Assembly (NCBI RefSeq): GCF_014138435.1
Contig: NZ_JACJIM010000005.1
Coordinates: 248,001-312,000 of the forward strand
Reading direction: 5' to 3'
Source: Methylobacterium fujisawaense
GTDB taxonomy: Bacteria; Pseudomonadota; Alphaproteobacteria; Rhizobiales; Beijerinckiaceae
Length of the DNA stretch: 64,000 bases
Under the pieces are notes generated by a model. It ran no database searches, was not told the origin of the DNA, and saw only the letters and a list, made by a program, of their open reading frames with translations. This document shows positions 1 to 8,709 of this stretch, one piece after another; positions within the stretch are counted from its first letter, which is position 1; each line of letters starts with the position of its first letter. The position numbers and the translations under genes were made by a program.

Positions 1-1419
1 CGGGTCCAGTCGGACAACCGCGCGCGGATGATGCGCCAGTCGGATCCGTATCTGCGGGAGCGGCTGCACGATCTCGACGATCTCGCCAACCGCGTCCTGC
101 GCACCCTGATCGGCTCCGAAGCGGCCGGAACCATGGTGCTGCCGGAGAACGCCATCCTGGTGGCGCGCACCATGGGGCCGGCGGCCCTCCTCGACTACGA
201 GGCCTCGACCCTGCGCGGCATCGTCCTGGAGGAGGGTGGTCCGACCAGCCACGTGGCGATCGTCGCCCGGGCGCTGGGCATCCCGGCCGTGGGCGAGGTG
301 GAGAATGCCACCGCCCTGTGCGACGCGGGCGATGCCATCATCGTCGACGGCGTGGCCGGCGAGATCCATGTCCGGCCCGGTCCCGAGGTCGAGGCCGCCT
401 ATGCCGAGATGGTGCGCCTGCGCGCCCGGCGGCAGGAGCAGTACCGGGCGCTGCGGGACGTGCCCGCCCAGACCCGCGACGGCGTGCGCGTCGGCCTGCA
501 CCTCAATGCCGGCCTGCTGGTCGATTTCAGCCACCTGCAGGAGACGGGCGCCGAGGGCGTGGGCCTGTTCCGCACCGAGCTGCAGTTCATGGTGGCGCAG
601 CGCATGCCGTCGGCGGCCGAGCAGGAGGAACTGTACCGCAAGGTCTTCGCCGCCTCGGCGGGCAAGTCCGTCACCGTCCGCACCCTCGACATCGGCGGCG
701 ACAAGATCCTGCCCTACATGGCCAAGCTCGAGGAGGAGAACCCCGCCCTCGGCTGGCGGGCGATCCGCATCGGCCTCGACCGGCCGGCTTTGCTGCGCAT
801 GCAGCTGCGCGCCCTGCTGAAGGCCGCCGACGGCGACCCGCTCAAGATCATGTTCCCGATGGTCGCCACGGTGGATGAATTTGTGCGCGCCCGCGGCATC
901 GTCGAGCGGGAAAAGGCCTACCTGAAGCGCCACGGCTACCGGCTTCCCACCGATTGCCGCCTCGGCGCGATGATCGAGGTGCCCTCGCTCCTGTTCCAGA
1001 TCGACGAGATCGCCCGGGAGGCCGATTTCCTGTCGGTCGGCTCGAACGACCTGATGCAGTTTCTGTTCGCTGTGGACCGGGAGAATCGCCGGGTCGCCGA
1101 CCGCTTCGATCCGTTGAGCGTGGCGGCCCTCCGCGCCTTCCGGCTGATCGCCGAGCGGGCCAACGCGGCCTCCTGCCCGGTGACGGTCTGCGGCGAGATC
1201 GGCGGCCGCCCCCTCGACGCCATGGCGCTGATCGGCCTCGGCTACCGGCAGCTGTCGATGTCGCCGGCCGCGATCGGGCCGGTCAAGGCCATGGTGCTGA
1301 GCCTCGATGCGGGCGCCATCGCCGAACTCATCGACGCCGAGATGGCGCGGATGCATGACGGCGACTCCCTGCGCCCGGCGCTCACGGCCTTCGCGCACGC
1401 CCACGGCATCCCTATTTAA
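1..1419 (+). CDS. ptsP: Phosphoenolpyruvate-protein phosphotransferase PtsP (EI-Ntr), 5'-truncated
   Basis: This is the C-terminal part of the first enzyme of the nitrogen-type phosphotransferase relay, which takes phosphate from PEP and passes it to NPr. The reading frame is open from base 1, so the N-terminal GAF domain and the start lie outside the window; 472 codons are visible. The mobile PEP-utilizer domain carries the phospho-histidine in [15 protein letters not shown] (His codon 250-252). The TIM-barrel follows, with [27 protein letters not shown] and SVGSNDLMQ. The catalytic Cys lies in VCGEIGG (codon 1189-1191). The stop is TAA at 1417-1419. A ptsP-prfA-prmC order is common in Alphaproteobacteria, which supports PtsP over the sugar-type PtsI. 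Confidence 0.93.
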   Translation, partial: RVQSDNRARMMRQSDPYLRERLHDLDDLANRVLRTLIGSEAAGTMVLPENAILVARTMGPAALLDYEASTLRGIVLEEGGPTSHVAIVARALGIPAVGEVENATALCDAGDAIIVDGVAGEIHVRPGPEVEAAYAEMVRLRARRQEQYRALRDVPAQTRDGVRVGLHLNAGLLVDFSHLQETGAEGVGLFRTELQFMVAQRMPSAAEQEELYRKVFAASAGKSVTVRTLDIGGDKILPYMAKLEEENPALGWRAIRIGLDRPALLRMQLRALLKAADGDPLKIMFPMVATVDEFVRARGIVEREKAYLKRHGYRLPTDCRLGAMIEVPSLLFQIDEIAREADFLSVGSNDLMQFLFAVDRENRRVADRFDPLSVAALRAFRLIAERANAASCPVTVCGEIGGRPLDAMALIGLGYRQLSMSPAAIGPVKAMVLSLDAGAIAELIDAEMARMHDGDSLRPALTAFAHAHGIPI

Positions 1420-1634
1420 CCGCGACCCTTGCCGAACATTCGGCCGGGGTTGTACGGCAACGCCACGACGCTTTCGGCCGACGCGCCGCGGCTTCCGCTC
1501 TCGAACGGAAGGGGCGTGGATTTGGGGGAAGTCCTGCCGGGTCTCGGTCCCTCCAAGCCACGCGTCTCTTCCCCCCGAGACGAGACCCGCGCCCAGCCCG
1601 GAACGGCACGCGCAGACCTGCAGAAACACGGGCG

Positions 1635-2720
1635 ATGATCCCCTTTCCCACCGAGCGCCTCGACGCCATCCTGGCGCGGCACGACATCGTCACCGCGCAG
1701 CTCGGCTCCGGCGAGATCGATCCGGAGACCGTGGTCCAGCTCTCCCGCGAGCTGTCCGACCTCGACCCCGTCGTGGCGGCGATCCGCGGCTACCGCGCGG
1801 CCCTGGACAACCTCGCGGGCGTCGAGGCCCTCATCGACGAGCCAGGCACGGATCCGGAGATGCGGGCCCTCGCCGCCGATGAGAAGCCGGAGGCGCAGGA
1901 GGCGCTCCAAGCCGCGCACCGGGCCCTGCAGGTGCTGCTCCTTCCGAAGGACGCCGCCGACGAGAAGAGCGCAATCCTGGAAGTCCGCGCCGGGACCGGC
2001 GGCGACGAGGCGGCCCTCTTCGCCGGCGACCTGTTCCGGATGTACGCCAAATACGCCGAGTCGAAGGGCTGGCGGGTCGAGGTGATCTCCGAGAGCGAGG
2101 GCACGGTAGGCGGCTTTCGCGAGGTCGTGGCCGAGGTGAAGGGCCGGGGCGTCTTCGCCCGCCTCAAGTACGAGAGCGGCGCCCACCGGGTGCAGCGCGT
2201 GCCCGACACCGAGACGCAGGGGCGGATCCACACCTCCGCCGCCACCGTGGCGGTACTCCCGGAGGCCGAGGAGGTCGACATCCACGTCAACGATGCGGAC
2301 CTGAAGATCGACACGATGCGGGCCCAGGGCGCGGGCGGCCAGCACGTCAACAAGACCGAATCGGCGATCCGCATCACCCACCTGCCGACCGGCATCGTGG
2401 TGTTCGTCCAGGAGGAGCGGTCGCAGCACAAGAACCGCGCCCGTGCGATGGCACTCCTGCGCGCTCGGCTCTACGACGCCGAGCGCAGCGCGAAGGATTC
2501 GGCCCGGGCGGCCGATCGGAAGGCCCAGGTCGGCTCCGGCGATCGCAGCGAGCGGATCCGGACCTACAATTTCCCGCAAGGAAGGGTGACCGATCACCGG
2601 ATCAACCTGACCCTCTACAAGCTCGAGGAGGTGATGGCCGGGACGGCCCTCGACGAGGTGGTCGACGCCCTGATCACCGAGCATCAGGCCGAGCTGCTGG
2701 CCGCCGAGGGTATGGCCTGA
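1635..2720 (+). CDS. prfA: Peptide chain release factor 1
   Basis: Release factor 1 recognises UAA and UAG stop codons and triggers peptide release on the ribosome. The 361-residue length is normal for the family. The peptidyl-hydrolysis motif GGQ is at residues 234-236 ([12 protein letters not shown]). The stop-codon tripeptide position reads PDT at 190-192, the PxT form of RF1 rather than the SPF of RF2. The ATG at 1635 gives the usual N-terminus. The gene sits 215 nt after ptsP, far enough for its own promoter, and 8 nt before prmC, whose product methylates the GGQ glutamine. The pair is therefore very likely cotranscribed. Confidence 0.97.
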   Translation: MIPFPTERLDAILARHDIVTAQLGSGEIDPETVVQLSRELSDLDPVVAAIRGYRAALDNLAGVEALIDEPGTDPEMRALAADEKPEAQEALQAAHRALQVLLLPKDAADEKSAILEVRAGTGGDEAALFAGDLFRMYAKYAESKGWRVEVISESEGTVGGFREVVAEVKGRGVFARLKYESGAHRVQRVPDTETQGRIHTSAATVAVLPEAEEVDIHVNDADLKIDTMRAQGAGGQHVNKTESAIRITHLPTGIVVFVQEERSQHKNRARAMALLRARLYDAERSAKDSARAADRKAQVGSGDRSERIRTYNFPQGRVTDHRINLTLYKLEEVMAGTALDEVVDALITEHQAELLAAEGMA

Positions 2721-2728
2721 GCCATGTC

Positions 2729-3628
2729 GTGATGCCGGCCGCGATGCAGAACAGATCGCGCCGCGAGGCGCTGCGAGCCTGCACGGCACGGCTGCAGGCC
2801 GCGGGTGTCGTCGAGGCGGCAGGCGATGCCCGATTCCTCCTGCTCGGAATCCTCGGCCTTGAGACGCGCGACCTTCTGATCGAGGGTGAGCGCCGCGTCA
2901 GCGCGGACGAAGCCGCGGCCCTCGACGCGGCGCTCGCCCGGCGCCTCGCCGGCGAGCCGGTGGCCCGTATCCTGGGCGCCTGGGAGTTCTGGGGGCTGCC
3001 GTTCCGGCTCGGTCCCGACACCCTGGTGCCGCGCCCGGACACCGAAATCCTGGTCGAGGTCGCGCTGGCGGCGGTCCCCGACCGGACCGCGCCGGTGCGC
3101 TGCCTGGACCTCGGCACCGGAACGGGCTGCATCCTGACGGCCCTTCTCTCGGAACTGCCCCGGGCCAGCGGGGTCGGGCTCGATCGCTCGGACGGGGCCC
3201 TGCGCGTCGCCCGGGACAATGCCGTCGCCAACGGCGTCGGCGACCGGGCCCGCTTCGTCGTCGGCGATTGGTGCGAGGCCCTGAGCGGGACCTTCGACCT
3301 CGTCGTCTCGAATCCGCCCTACATCGCCCAGGACGTGATCGCGACCCTCGACCGCGAAGTCCGCATGCACGATCCGGCGGCGGCCCTGGATGGCGGCGTG
3401 GACGGTCTCGACGCCTACCGGAGAATCCTCGACGGTGCGGCTGGGCTGCTCGCCCCGGGCGGCAGGCTCGTCCTGGAGATCGGCTACGATCAGGCCTCGG
3501 CGGTGCGGGCCCTTGCATGCGCGGCGGGCTTCCCGGATCGGGGATTGACCCGCGACCTCGCCGGCCGCGACCGCGTCGTGAGTTTCGACCGGCCACAGGG
3601 TCTTTTATCCGGCCACAGGGATGCCTAA
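2729..3628 (+). CDS. prmC: Release factor glutamine N5-methyltransferase PrmC (HemK)
   Basis: PrmC transfers a methyl group from SAM to the glutamine of the GGQ motif in RF1 and RF2. The 299-residue protein has the N-terminal helical domain, PRPDTE at 101-106, the SAM-binding glycine loop DLGTGTG at 127-133, and the diagnostic catalytic NPPY at 195-198. Two adjacent starts are possible, GTG at 2729 and ATG at 2732; they differ by one residue and the sequence does not decide between them. The gene follows prfA by 8 nt and probably depends on translational coupling, as neither start has a good Shine-Dalgarno sequence. Confidence 0.96.
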   Translation: MMPAAMQNRSRREALRACTARLQAAGVVEAAGDARFLLLGILGLETRDLLIEGERRVSADEAAALDAALARRLAGEPVARILGAWEFWGLPFRLGPDTLVPRPDTEILVEVALAAVPDRTAPVRCLDLGTGTGCILTALLSELPRASGVGLDRSDGALRVARDNAVANGVGDRARFVVGDWCEALSGTFDLVVSNPPYIAQDVIATLDREVRMHDPAAALDGGVDGLDAYRRILDGAAGLLAPGGRLVLEIGYDQASAVRALACAAGFPDRGLTRDLAGRDRVVSFDRPQGLLSGHRDA

Positions 3629-3661
3629 GTCAGGGTCGAGCATCGCGTCACCGAAAAATTG

Positions 3662-3690
3662 CTTGTTGCATCAACCGGGGAACGCTAGAG
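3662..3690 (+). promoter_or_regulatory. Candidate promoter for the DUF4167 gene
   Basis: CTTGTT at 3662-3667 and CTAGAG at 3685-3690 are separated by 17 nt. This resembles the alphaproteobacterial CTTGAC-N17-CTATAT pattern, with mismatches in both boxes. It lies just after prmC. Found by eye only. Confidence 0.35.
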
Positions 3691-3709
3691 TCGGCTTGAA
3701 GATCGCGAA

Positions 3710-3729
3710 CCGTCCGTTAAGACGGACGG
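3710..3729 (+). other. Hairpin in the DUF4167 leader
   Basis: CCGTCCG at 3710-3716 pairs perfectly with CGGACGG at 3723-3729, and one further T-A pair closes a TAAG loop. There is no following T-tract, so it is not an obvious intrinsic terminator. It would lie near the 5' end of a transcript started at the candidate promoter just upstream. Confidence 0.4.
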
Positions 3730-4024
3730 CTGTAAGGTCGGTGGTGACCATGGGTCGCCGATTGGTTCGCTGATCCCCCTTAACCGTCGAACCAGAACGC
3801 GCCGGTGCCAGCGCGGCGGTGCGACACAATCGAACCTGACAATCAACTGAGGATCGGCGGCTTTAACCGGGCGCCCGCTTCGAGGGATGGTCAGGCAGAC
3901 GCGCGGACCGAAGAGCGGTCGCACGCGCGGCGCCGCCGGATGCGCTTGGCCGGACTGCGCCAGGAGATCCGCCCGGGCGCCTCCGTAGACAGTCGTTTGC
4001 GTGAACGAGGGTCATTACAGACCG

Positions 4025-5158
4025 ATGAGACCAAACCAGAATCGACGGATGCGCGGCCGGAACCGGCCGAAGGGTCCGAATCCGCTGACGCGCTCGTACG
4101 AATCCAACGGTCCCGACGTCAAAATCCGCGGCACGGCGCAGCACATCGCCGACAAGTACGCGCAGCTTGCGCGGGATGCTCTGGCGGCCGGCGATCCAGT
4201 TGCTGCTGAAAACTACTTCCAGCACGGGGAGCACTATTTCCGCATCGTTTCCGGTGCCCAGGAACAGAATCGCCCGGCTAATACCGCCGGTTACGCCAGT
4301 CGTCCCTATGATGACGACATGGAAGAGGGCGACGACGAGGCCCAGGGCAACGGCGGATCGCAGAACGGTCACGGCTATAGCGGCTATGATGACGCCGATC
4401 CCGGCCAGCAGCCGCAGCCCTACGAGGGTCGTCAGGACGGAAACCAGGACGGTCGGCAGGGCCGTGACCGGTTCCAGAACCGCGATCAACGGCGGTTCGA
4501 CAACGGCGGGCGCCAGGATTACCGGCGTCAGGACCAGCCGCGTCAGGACTATCAGCGCCAGGATTATCAACGGCCGGACTATCGGCAGGAGAACCGGCAG
4601 GACCGTCAGGATTACGGGCGTCCGGATTATCGCCAGGAGCGTCACGACGGCCGGCAGGACCGCCAGGACGTCCGGCAGGACCGCCAGGACGTCCGGCAGG
4701 ATCCTCGCCAAGATACGCGCCAGGATACGCGCCAGGATGCTCGGCAGAATGATCGGCAAGACGCCCGGCAGGACACGCGCGGCGATCAGGGGCGTTACGA
4801 GAGCGGCCGCGGCGAGGCTCCGCGGTCCGAAGCCCGGCAGGAAACGCGTCCGGAGGGGCGGCCCGAGCGGGCTCCCCGCGGCGAGGCCGGACGTCAGGGC
4901 GAGACGGCGCCCCGCCGTGAGCGCCGCCGCGAGCCTGCGCCTGTCGTGGAGGCCGAGGAGCCGACCGGCCTGCCGGCATTCCTGATGGCCCCTGCGCGTC
5001 CCGCCCCGCCGGCTGAACCGTCGCCTGCTCCCGAGCCGGAGGCTGCGGCCGAGGAAACTCCGGCCGCCAAGCCCCGCCGCCGCCGCCGCCCGCGTTTCGA
5101 GAGCGCCGCGGACGAGGGCAGCGCCAACACGTCGCCGGCAGACGTGCCGACCGAGTGA
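4025..5158 (+). CDS. DUF4167 domain protein with Gln-Asp-Arg-rich repeat tail
   Basis: The first ~85 residues match DUF4167, an alphaproteobacterial family of unknown function: basic start RRMRGRNRPKGPNPL, then YESNGPDVKIRGTAQH and a helical segment ending in HGEHYFRIV. Strong basic charge suggests nucleic-acid or ribosome association, but that is inference. Residues ~145-260 are a low-complexity tract of RQD, RQDY and RQDT units, and the C-terminus is Pro/Glu/Arg-rich and ends in a basic RRRRRPR patch. The start is taken as ATG 4025 (377 residues) because family members begin MRP and a GAGGG lies about 15 nt upstream. An in-frame GTG at 4001 would add eight residues. A strong bidirectional terminator follows. 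Confidence 0.85.
   Translation: MRPNQNRRMRGRNRPKGPNPLTRSYESNGPDVKIRGTAQHIADKYAQLARDALAAGDPVAAENYFQHGEHYFRIVSGAQEQNRPANTAGYASRPYDDDMEEGDDEAQGNGGSQNGHGYSGYDDADPGQQPQPYEGRQDGNQDGRQGRDRFQNRDQRRFDNGGRQDYRRQDQPRQDYQRQDYQRPDYRQENRQDRQDYGRPDYRQERHDGRQDRQDVRQDRQDVRQDPRQDTRQDTRQDARQNDRQDARQDTRGDQGRYESGRGEAPRSEARQETRPEGRPERAPRGEAGRQGETAPRRERRREPAPVVEAEEPTGLPAFLMAPARPAPPAEPSPAPEPEAAAEETPAAKPRRRRRPRFESAADEGSANTSPADVPTE
4651..4701 (+). repeat. 21-bp tandem repeat inside the DUF4167 gene
   Basis: Two perfect copies of a 21-bp unit starting CCGGCAGGACCGCCAGGACG occupy 4651-4671 and 4672-4692, and a partial third copy runs to about 4701. Each unit encodes seven residues of the RQD-rich tract. Shorter 12-bp repeats of the GCCAGGATACGC type follow at about 4708-4737. 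Slippage here would change tract length in frame. Confidence 0.85.
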
Positions 5159-5184
5159 GCGAAAGCTGCAGGAAGCACTGAAGA

Positions 5185-5214
5185 GAGGCCGTTCCGGGCA
5201 ACCGGAGCGGCCTC
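5185..5214. terminator. Bidirectional terminator hairpin
   Basis: A 13-bp stem (5185-5197 with 5202-5214, one G-U pair) closes a GCAA tetraloop between the convergent DUF4167 gene and the minus-strand gene at 5228. The T-tract is weak on both strands, but position and stem strength support termination. Confidence 0.7.
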
Positions 5215-5227
5215 TGTCGTTACGGGC

Positions 5228-5995
5228 TCAGCGTGGCACGGTTTTCCAGTCCGGGCAGGCCTGGACCCGGTGGATCAGACGGTGCCGCCGGCCGCTCGCG
5301 CCGAACGGCCCGAGCTCCCAGTCCCAAGCCGCTTCCGTAGGCGGGAGCTCGGACCCGAACAGCATATCGAGGCTGTCGGTGAACCGGCCCGACCGATCCT
5401 CCGCGCGCTGCACCGCGTCGGTGATCAGGCAGACGCGCTCGACCCGGCCTGCCAGGGTGTCCAGGGCTTTGAGGTGGGTCTCGACCAGATGTGCCCTGAG
5501 AAGGGACGGGGCCGCGCGGCCCCGGGCCTCGTGGGCCTCGATCGGGACGATCGGAAGCTGCGACAGCAGGTTTGCCGAAACGATCAGGTCGGCGCTCGTG
5601 CAGAGATCCGCCCAGGACCCGGCGAGGCCTGCACTGATCTCGGCGGTCACCAGCGCCACGTTCGGGTATCGGCGGGCGGCGAGCCGGGCCGGCCAGGGAT
5701 GCACGGCATCCACGAGGCCGATCCGATCAAACAGGCGGGCGAGATCGTCCAGCGGCACGTCGTCGAGCAGGCCGGAGCCGAGCACGACCGCATGTCGGCA
5801 ATGCCCCGTTCCCTCGGCCGCCGCCGCGATCGTGCCCCGCGCCTGCGCGAGATGCGGTGCCCAGACCGCCCGGCAGCGGCGCTACCGCGCGTGAAGCAGG
5901 CCGCTCTGCCGGACATAGCCAAGCCTGCACAGGGGCCGCGGCGCTGGATTGACGACCGACAGGGCCCAGGCGACCAGCACCGCCGGCTGGCTCAC
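5228..5995 (-). pseudogene. Conserved hypothetical Rossmann-like protein interrupted by an amber codon
   Basis: The frame starts at GTG 5995-5993, whose TGA overlap (GTGA) with the rlmE stop indicates translational coupling, and ends at TGA 5230-5228, giving 255 codons. Codon 38 (5884-5882) is TAG. Protein-like sequence continues in the same frame on both sides: VAWALSVVNPAPRPLCRLGY before and RRCRAVWAPHLAQARG after. A single C-to-T change (CAG to TAG) would explain it. Downstream, VVLGSGLLDDVPL and LVDAVHPWPARLAARRYP look like a nucleotide- or SAM-binding fold; no enzyme activity can be assigned. A shorter product could start at GTG 5785 (185 residues). Alternatives are sequencing error, suppression, or a recent nonsense mutation. 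Confidence 0.7.
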
Positions 5996-6717
5996 TCCGC
6001 GTCGGAGGGCGCGGTATGCGCCGAGGTGCCGCGATAGCCGGTCGCGAGGACGTAGAGCTCGCTGGAATCGGCCCGGCTGGCGGCGGGCTTCACGTGGCGG
6101 ACCGTGGCGAAGTCGCGCTTCAGGTCGGTGAGCAGGGCGCCCTCGGTCCCGCCCTGAAGCACCTTGGCCAAGTAGGCGCCGCCCGGCCCAAGGATCTCCC
6201 GGGCAAATTCCGCCGCCGTCTCGGCGAGGCCGATGATGCGGAGATGGTCGGTCTTCTTGTGGCCGGTGGCGTTGGCGGCCATGTCGGACATCACGAGGTC
6301 GGCCGGGCCGCCGAGCATGCCGGTCAGCCGCGCCGGCGCCTCGGGATCCAGGAAATCCAGGGTGATGAACTCGACCCCGGCCATAGGCTCGATCTCCAGG
6401 AGATCGATGCCCACGATCCGGCCCGACGGTCCGACCACCCGGGCGGCCACCTGCGACCAGCCCCCGGGAGCCGCGCCGAGGTCGACGATCTTCTGGCCGG
6501 GCCGGAGCAGCTTGTAGCGCTCGTCGATCTCCAGCAGCTTATAGGCCGCCCGCGAGCGATAGCCCTCGCGCTTGGCCCGCGCCACATAGGGATCGTTGAG
6601 CTGGCGCTCCAGCCAGCGCTTCTGCGACAGGGTCCGTCCACGCCCGGTCTTCACCCGCTGCTTCAGGTCGCCCCGGACCCCGCCGCCGGAGCTCGCGCCG
6701 CCGCGACGGTCGCTCAT
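5992..6717 (-). CDS. rlmE: 23S rRNA (uridine-2552 2'-O) methyltransferase RlmE
   Basis: RlmE (FtsJ/RrmJ) methylates the 2'-OH of U2552 in the A-loop of 23S rRNA during late 50S assembly. The 241-residue protein has the SAM loop VDLGAAPGGWSQ at 78-89 and the K-D-K-E catalytic set at K60 (AAYKLLEID), D145 (MSDMAANATG), K185 (YLAKVLQG) and E220 (SSELYVLATG). A Gly/Arg-rich N-terminal extension of about 28 residues precedes the core. It lies 10 nt after ppx in the same direction, so the two form an operon with the interrupted downstream gene. Confidence 0.95.
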   Translation of the reverse strand: MSDRRGGASSGGGVRGDLKQRVKTGRGRTLSQKRWLERQLNDPYVARAKREGYRSRAAYKLLEIDERYKLLRPGQKIVDLGAAPGGWSQVAARVVGPSGRIVGIDLLEIEPMAGVEFITLDFLDPEAPARLTGMLGGPADLVMSDMAANATGHKKTDHLRIIGLAETAAEFAREILGPGGAYLAKVLQGGTEGALLTDLKRDFATVRHVKPAASRADSSELYVLATGYRGTSAHTAPSDAE

Positions 6718-6727
6718 CGTGGGGCCC

Positions 6728-7810
6728 TCATCGGACAGCCTTCCGGTTCCAGACCCCGTCCTCCCGCATCATGTTCATCAGCAATCCTTCGCGCAGGCCG
6801 CGATCGGCGATGCGCAGGCGCTCCGAGGGGAACGCCCGGCGGATCGCCTCGAGGATCGCGCAGCCCGCGAGCACGAGATCGGCGCGGTCGCGACCGATGC
6901 AGGGGTTGTCGGCGCGCTGCTCCAGCCGCGTGTCGAGCAGGTCGTCGATGGCGGTGGAGACTGCGGCGTCGGTCATCCACAATCCATCGACCCGCCGGCG
7001 CTCGTAGCGCGCGAGCCGCAGATGCATCGCCGCGATGGTCGTGACGGTGCCAGACGTGCCGAGAAGGTGGAAATGGGGCGCGGTCGCGGCGGCAGCGGCC
7101 CGGAGGGCGAAGGCGGACAGCTTCTCGGCCACCTCCTCGACCATGCCCTCGAACATGCGGCGGGTGACCTCGGCGCCGCCGTGGCGCTCGGCCAAAGTCA
7201 CCACGCCCACGGGCAGCGAATCCCAGGCGCGGATCCTGAGCGTCGGATCGGTCGACGGATTGGCCGCCGCGCCGTCCAGCCACGCGATCTCGGTCGAGCC
7301 GCCGCCGATGTCGAAGATGATCACCGATTCGGCCAGCGGATCCGCCAGCGCCGCGCAGCCGGTGACCGCGAGATAGGCCTCGGTCTGCCGATCGACGATC
7401 TCGAGGTCGAGGCCGACGCCGCGGCGGACGCGCTCCACGAAGGCGGCCCCGTTCACCGCGAGGCGGCAGGCCTCCGTGGCGATGATCTTGGCCCGCTGCA
7501 CGCCGCGCGCCTGCATCTTGGACCTGCAGATCCGCAGGGCCTCCACGGTCCGCTCGATCGCCGCCTCGCTCAAGCGGTCCGACGTGCCGAGGCCTTCGCC
7601 GAGACGGACGATCCGTGAGAACGCATCGATCACCCGGAAGCCGCTGAAGGTCGGCTCCGCGACCAGCAGGCGGCAATTGTTGGTGCCGAGGTCGAGCGCC
7701 GCGTAGGCGGCGCGCCGACGCTCACGGCCCGGCAAGGGGGCTGGCGTCTGAAGCGGCACCGCGCCGGTCTGGATTCGGGACGGCGCGGCCGCGGCGGTCT
7801 CGTCCCTCAT
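6728..7810 (-). CDS. Ppx/GppA family phosphatase (exopolyphosphatase / pppGpp phosphohydrolase)
   Basis: Members hydrolyse terminal phosphate from polyphosphate or convert pppGpp to ppGpp. The 360-residue protein has the actin-like ATPase fold signatures: ALDLGTNNCRLLV near residue 37, FDIGGGSTEI in the middle, LGTSGTVTTIAA, and the C-terminal RIADRGLREGLL. It lacks the extra C-terminal domain of long E. coli-type Ppx, matching the short GppA-like form that often sits beside rlmE in Alphaproteobacteria. Which substrate is preferred cannot be told from sequence. The start ATG at 7810 is preceded by a 110-nt gap from the response-regulator gene. Confidence 0.9.
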   Translation of the reverse strand: MRDETAAAAPSRIQTGAVPLQTPAPLPGRERRRAAYAALDLGTNNCRLLVAEPTFSGFRVIDAFSRIVRLGEGLGTSDRLSEAAIERTVEALRICRSKMQARGVQRAKIIATEACRLAVNGAAFVERVRRGVGLDLEIVDRQTEAYLAVTGCAALADPLAESVIIFDIGGGSTEIAWLDGAAANPSTDPTLRIRAWDSLPVGVVTLAERHGGAEVTRRMFEGMVEEVAEKLSAFALRAAAAATAPHFHLLGTSGTVTTIAAMHLRLARYERRRVDGLWMTDAAVSTAIDDLLDTRLEQRADNPCIGRDRADLVLAGCAILEAIRRAFPSERLRIADRGLREGLLMNMMREDGVWNRKAVR

Positions 7811-7920
7811 CGGCGCGGCCGTCGATCCTTCGGGTCGGCCTTGAGCGTCGCGCTCGGCCTTTGTTGATCTGTGACCCTACAGGCTCAGCGGGGAACTGCA
7901 ACGCCCCATCGCGGTCGCGA

Positions 7921-8394
7921 TCAGGCGACGGCCTTCATGGCGCTGGCCCGGCGCGGGATCGGGCGCAGGAGACTCTTCACCTGGGAATAGGGGCGGGGCC
8001 GGTTGATCACCTCGTCCAGGCGCGACCACAGGGTCTTCGGCGAGAACGGCTTGGCGATGATCTCGTTGACGCCGAGCGCCACCGCACGGTCGACCACGTT
8101 CCGGCGCGGCTGGGCCAGCATCAGGATGATCGGGATCGTGGGGCAGGGAGAGGTGGTCGGCGTCCGCGCGAGCCGGATGAACTCCTCGCCCGACAGGATC
8201 GACAGGTCCCAGTCGATGATGCTGATATCGGGTTTGCTCTCGGCCAGCACGCCCAGCGCCTCCGCCCCGTCCGGCGCTTCCAGGACCCGCTTGATACCGA
8301 CGCGCATCAGCATGTCGCGCACGATTCGGCGGATGTAGAGACTCTCGTCGACGACGAGGGCCGAGAGATCGGGGAAGGTCGGGGTCGCGATCAT
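7921..8394 (-). CDS. Single-domain response regulator (CheY-like receiver)
   Basis: A stand-alone receiver domain of 157 residues. The acidic pair is D16-E17 in VVDESLYIRR, the phospho-acceptor is probably D61 in IIDWDLS, and the conserved lysine lies in IIAKPFSP. There is no DNA-binding or enzymatic output domain; instead a ~25-residue basic tail follows the receiver. Such proteins act by binding partners (motor, kinase or adaptor). No histidine kinase is adjacent, so the partner is unknown. It is divergent from the cold-shock gene. Confidence 0.85.
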   Translation of the reverse strand: MIATPTFPDLSALVVDESLYIRRIVRDMLMRVGIKRVLEAPDGAEALGVLAESKPDISIIDWDLSILSGEEFIRLARTPTTSPCPTIPIILMLAQPRRNVVDRAVALGVNEIIAKPFSPKTLWSRLDEVINRPRPYSQVKSLLRPIPRRASAMKAVA

Positions 8395-8709
8395 GGCCGG
8401 CGGGCTCTGCGGGGCGCGGCGCCGAGTCTAGGCGGGACAGCCTTTGCGTTTCGCTAACGCCTTCCCTCGAATGAGTAAGGACCGACCCGGGATCGGGGGC
8501 GGACTCCGTTGTTTGCCGCAAGAAAGTAACGAAACGGGCGCGTCTGAGCCAAGAAGGTCCTTGCGGTCAAGGCCCGATTGCGTCAGGACTGGGGCGTTAT
8601 TCTTGGTTACCGCGACCTGGGGTAATGATAGTGCGGGGCGTGGGCTGTCTGGGATGGCGCGCACGCGGTATTCGAGACAAGGGCGGCGGACGGTTTTTGC
8701 GAGCTTTCG
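8395..8709. other. Intergenic region between divergent response regulator and cold-shock genes
   Basis: These 315 nt hold no supportable gene. The part next to the cold-shock start probably includes a long 5' untranslated region, which is typical for cold-shock genes. The ATG at 8710 has no clear Shine-Dalgarno sequence in the eight bases before it. No operator or terminator could be identified by eye. Confidence 0.4.

Larger units (their letters stand above)
3629..4024. other. 396-nt gene-free region and leader upstream of the DUF4167 gene
   Basis: No convincing reading frame is seen on either strand. The stretch contains a candidate sigma70-type promoter at 3662-3690 and a small hairpin at 3710-3729. 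If that promoter is used, the DUF4167 mRNA has a leader of roughly 330 nt, long for a bacterial housekeeping gene. A small RNA or a structured leader is possible, but no known riboswitch was recognised. Confidence 0.5.

Noticed and set aside
1416..2789. A 457-codon minus-strand frame opposite prfA
   Set aside because: Antisense shadow of prfA with His/Arg/Asp-rich composition and no recognisable domain.
3863..4759. A minus-strand frame that looks like a 298-residue hydrophobic, repeat-containing membrane protein
   Set aside because: It is antisense to the DUF4167 RQD repeats; the repeated Leu/Ile/Val pattern is the complement of CAG/GAC/CGC repeats.
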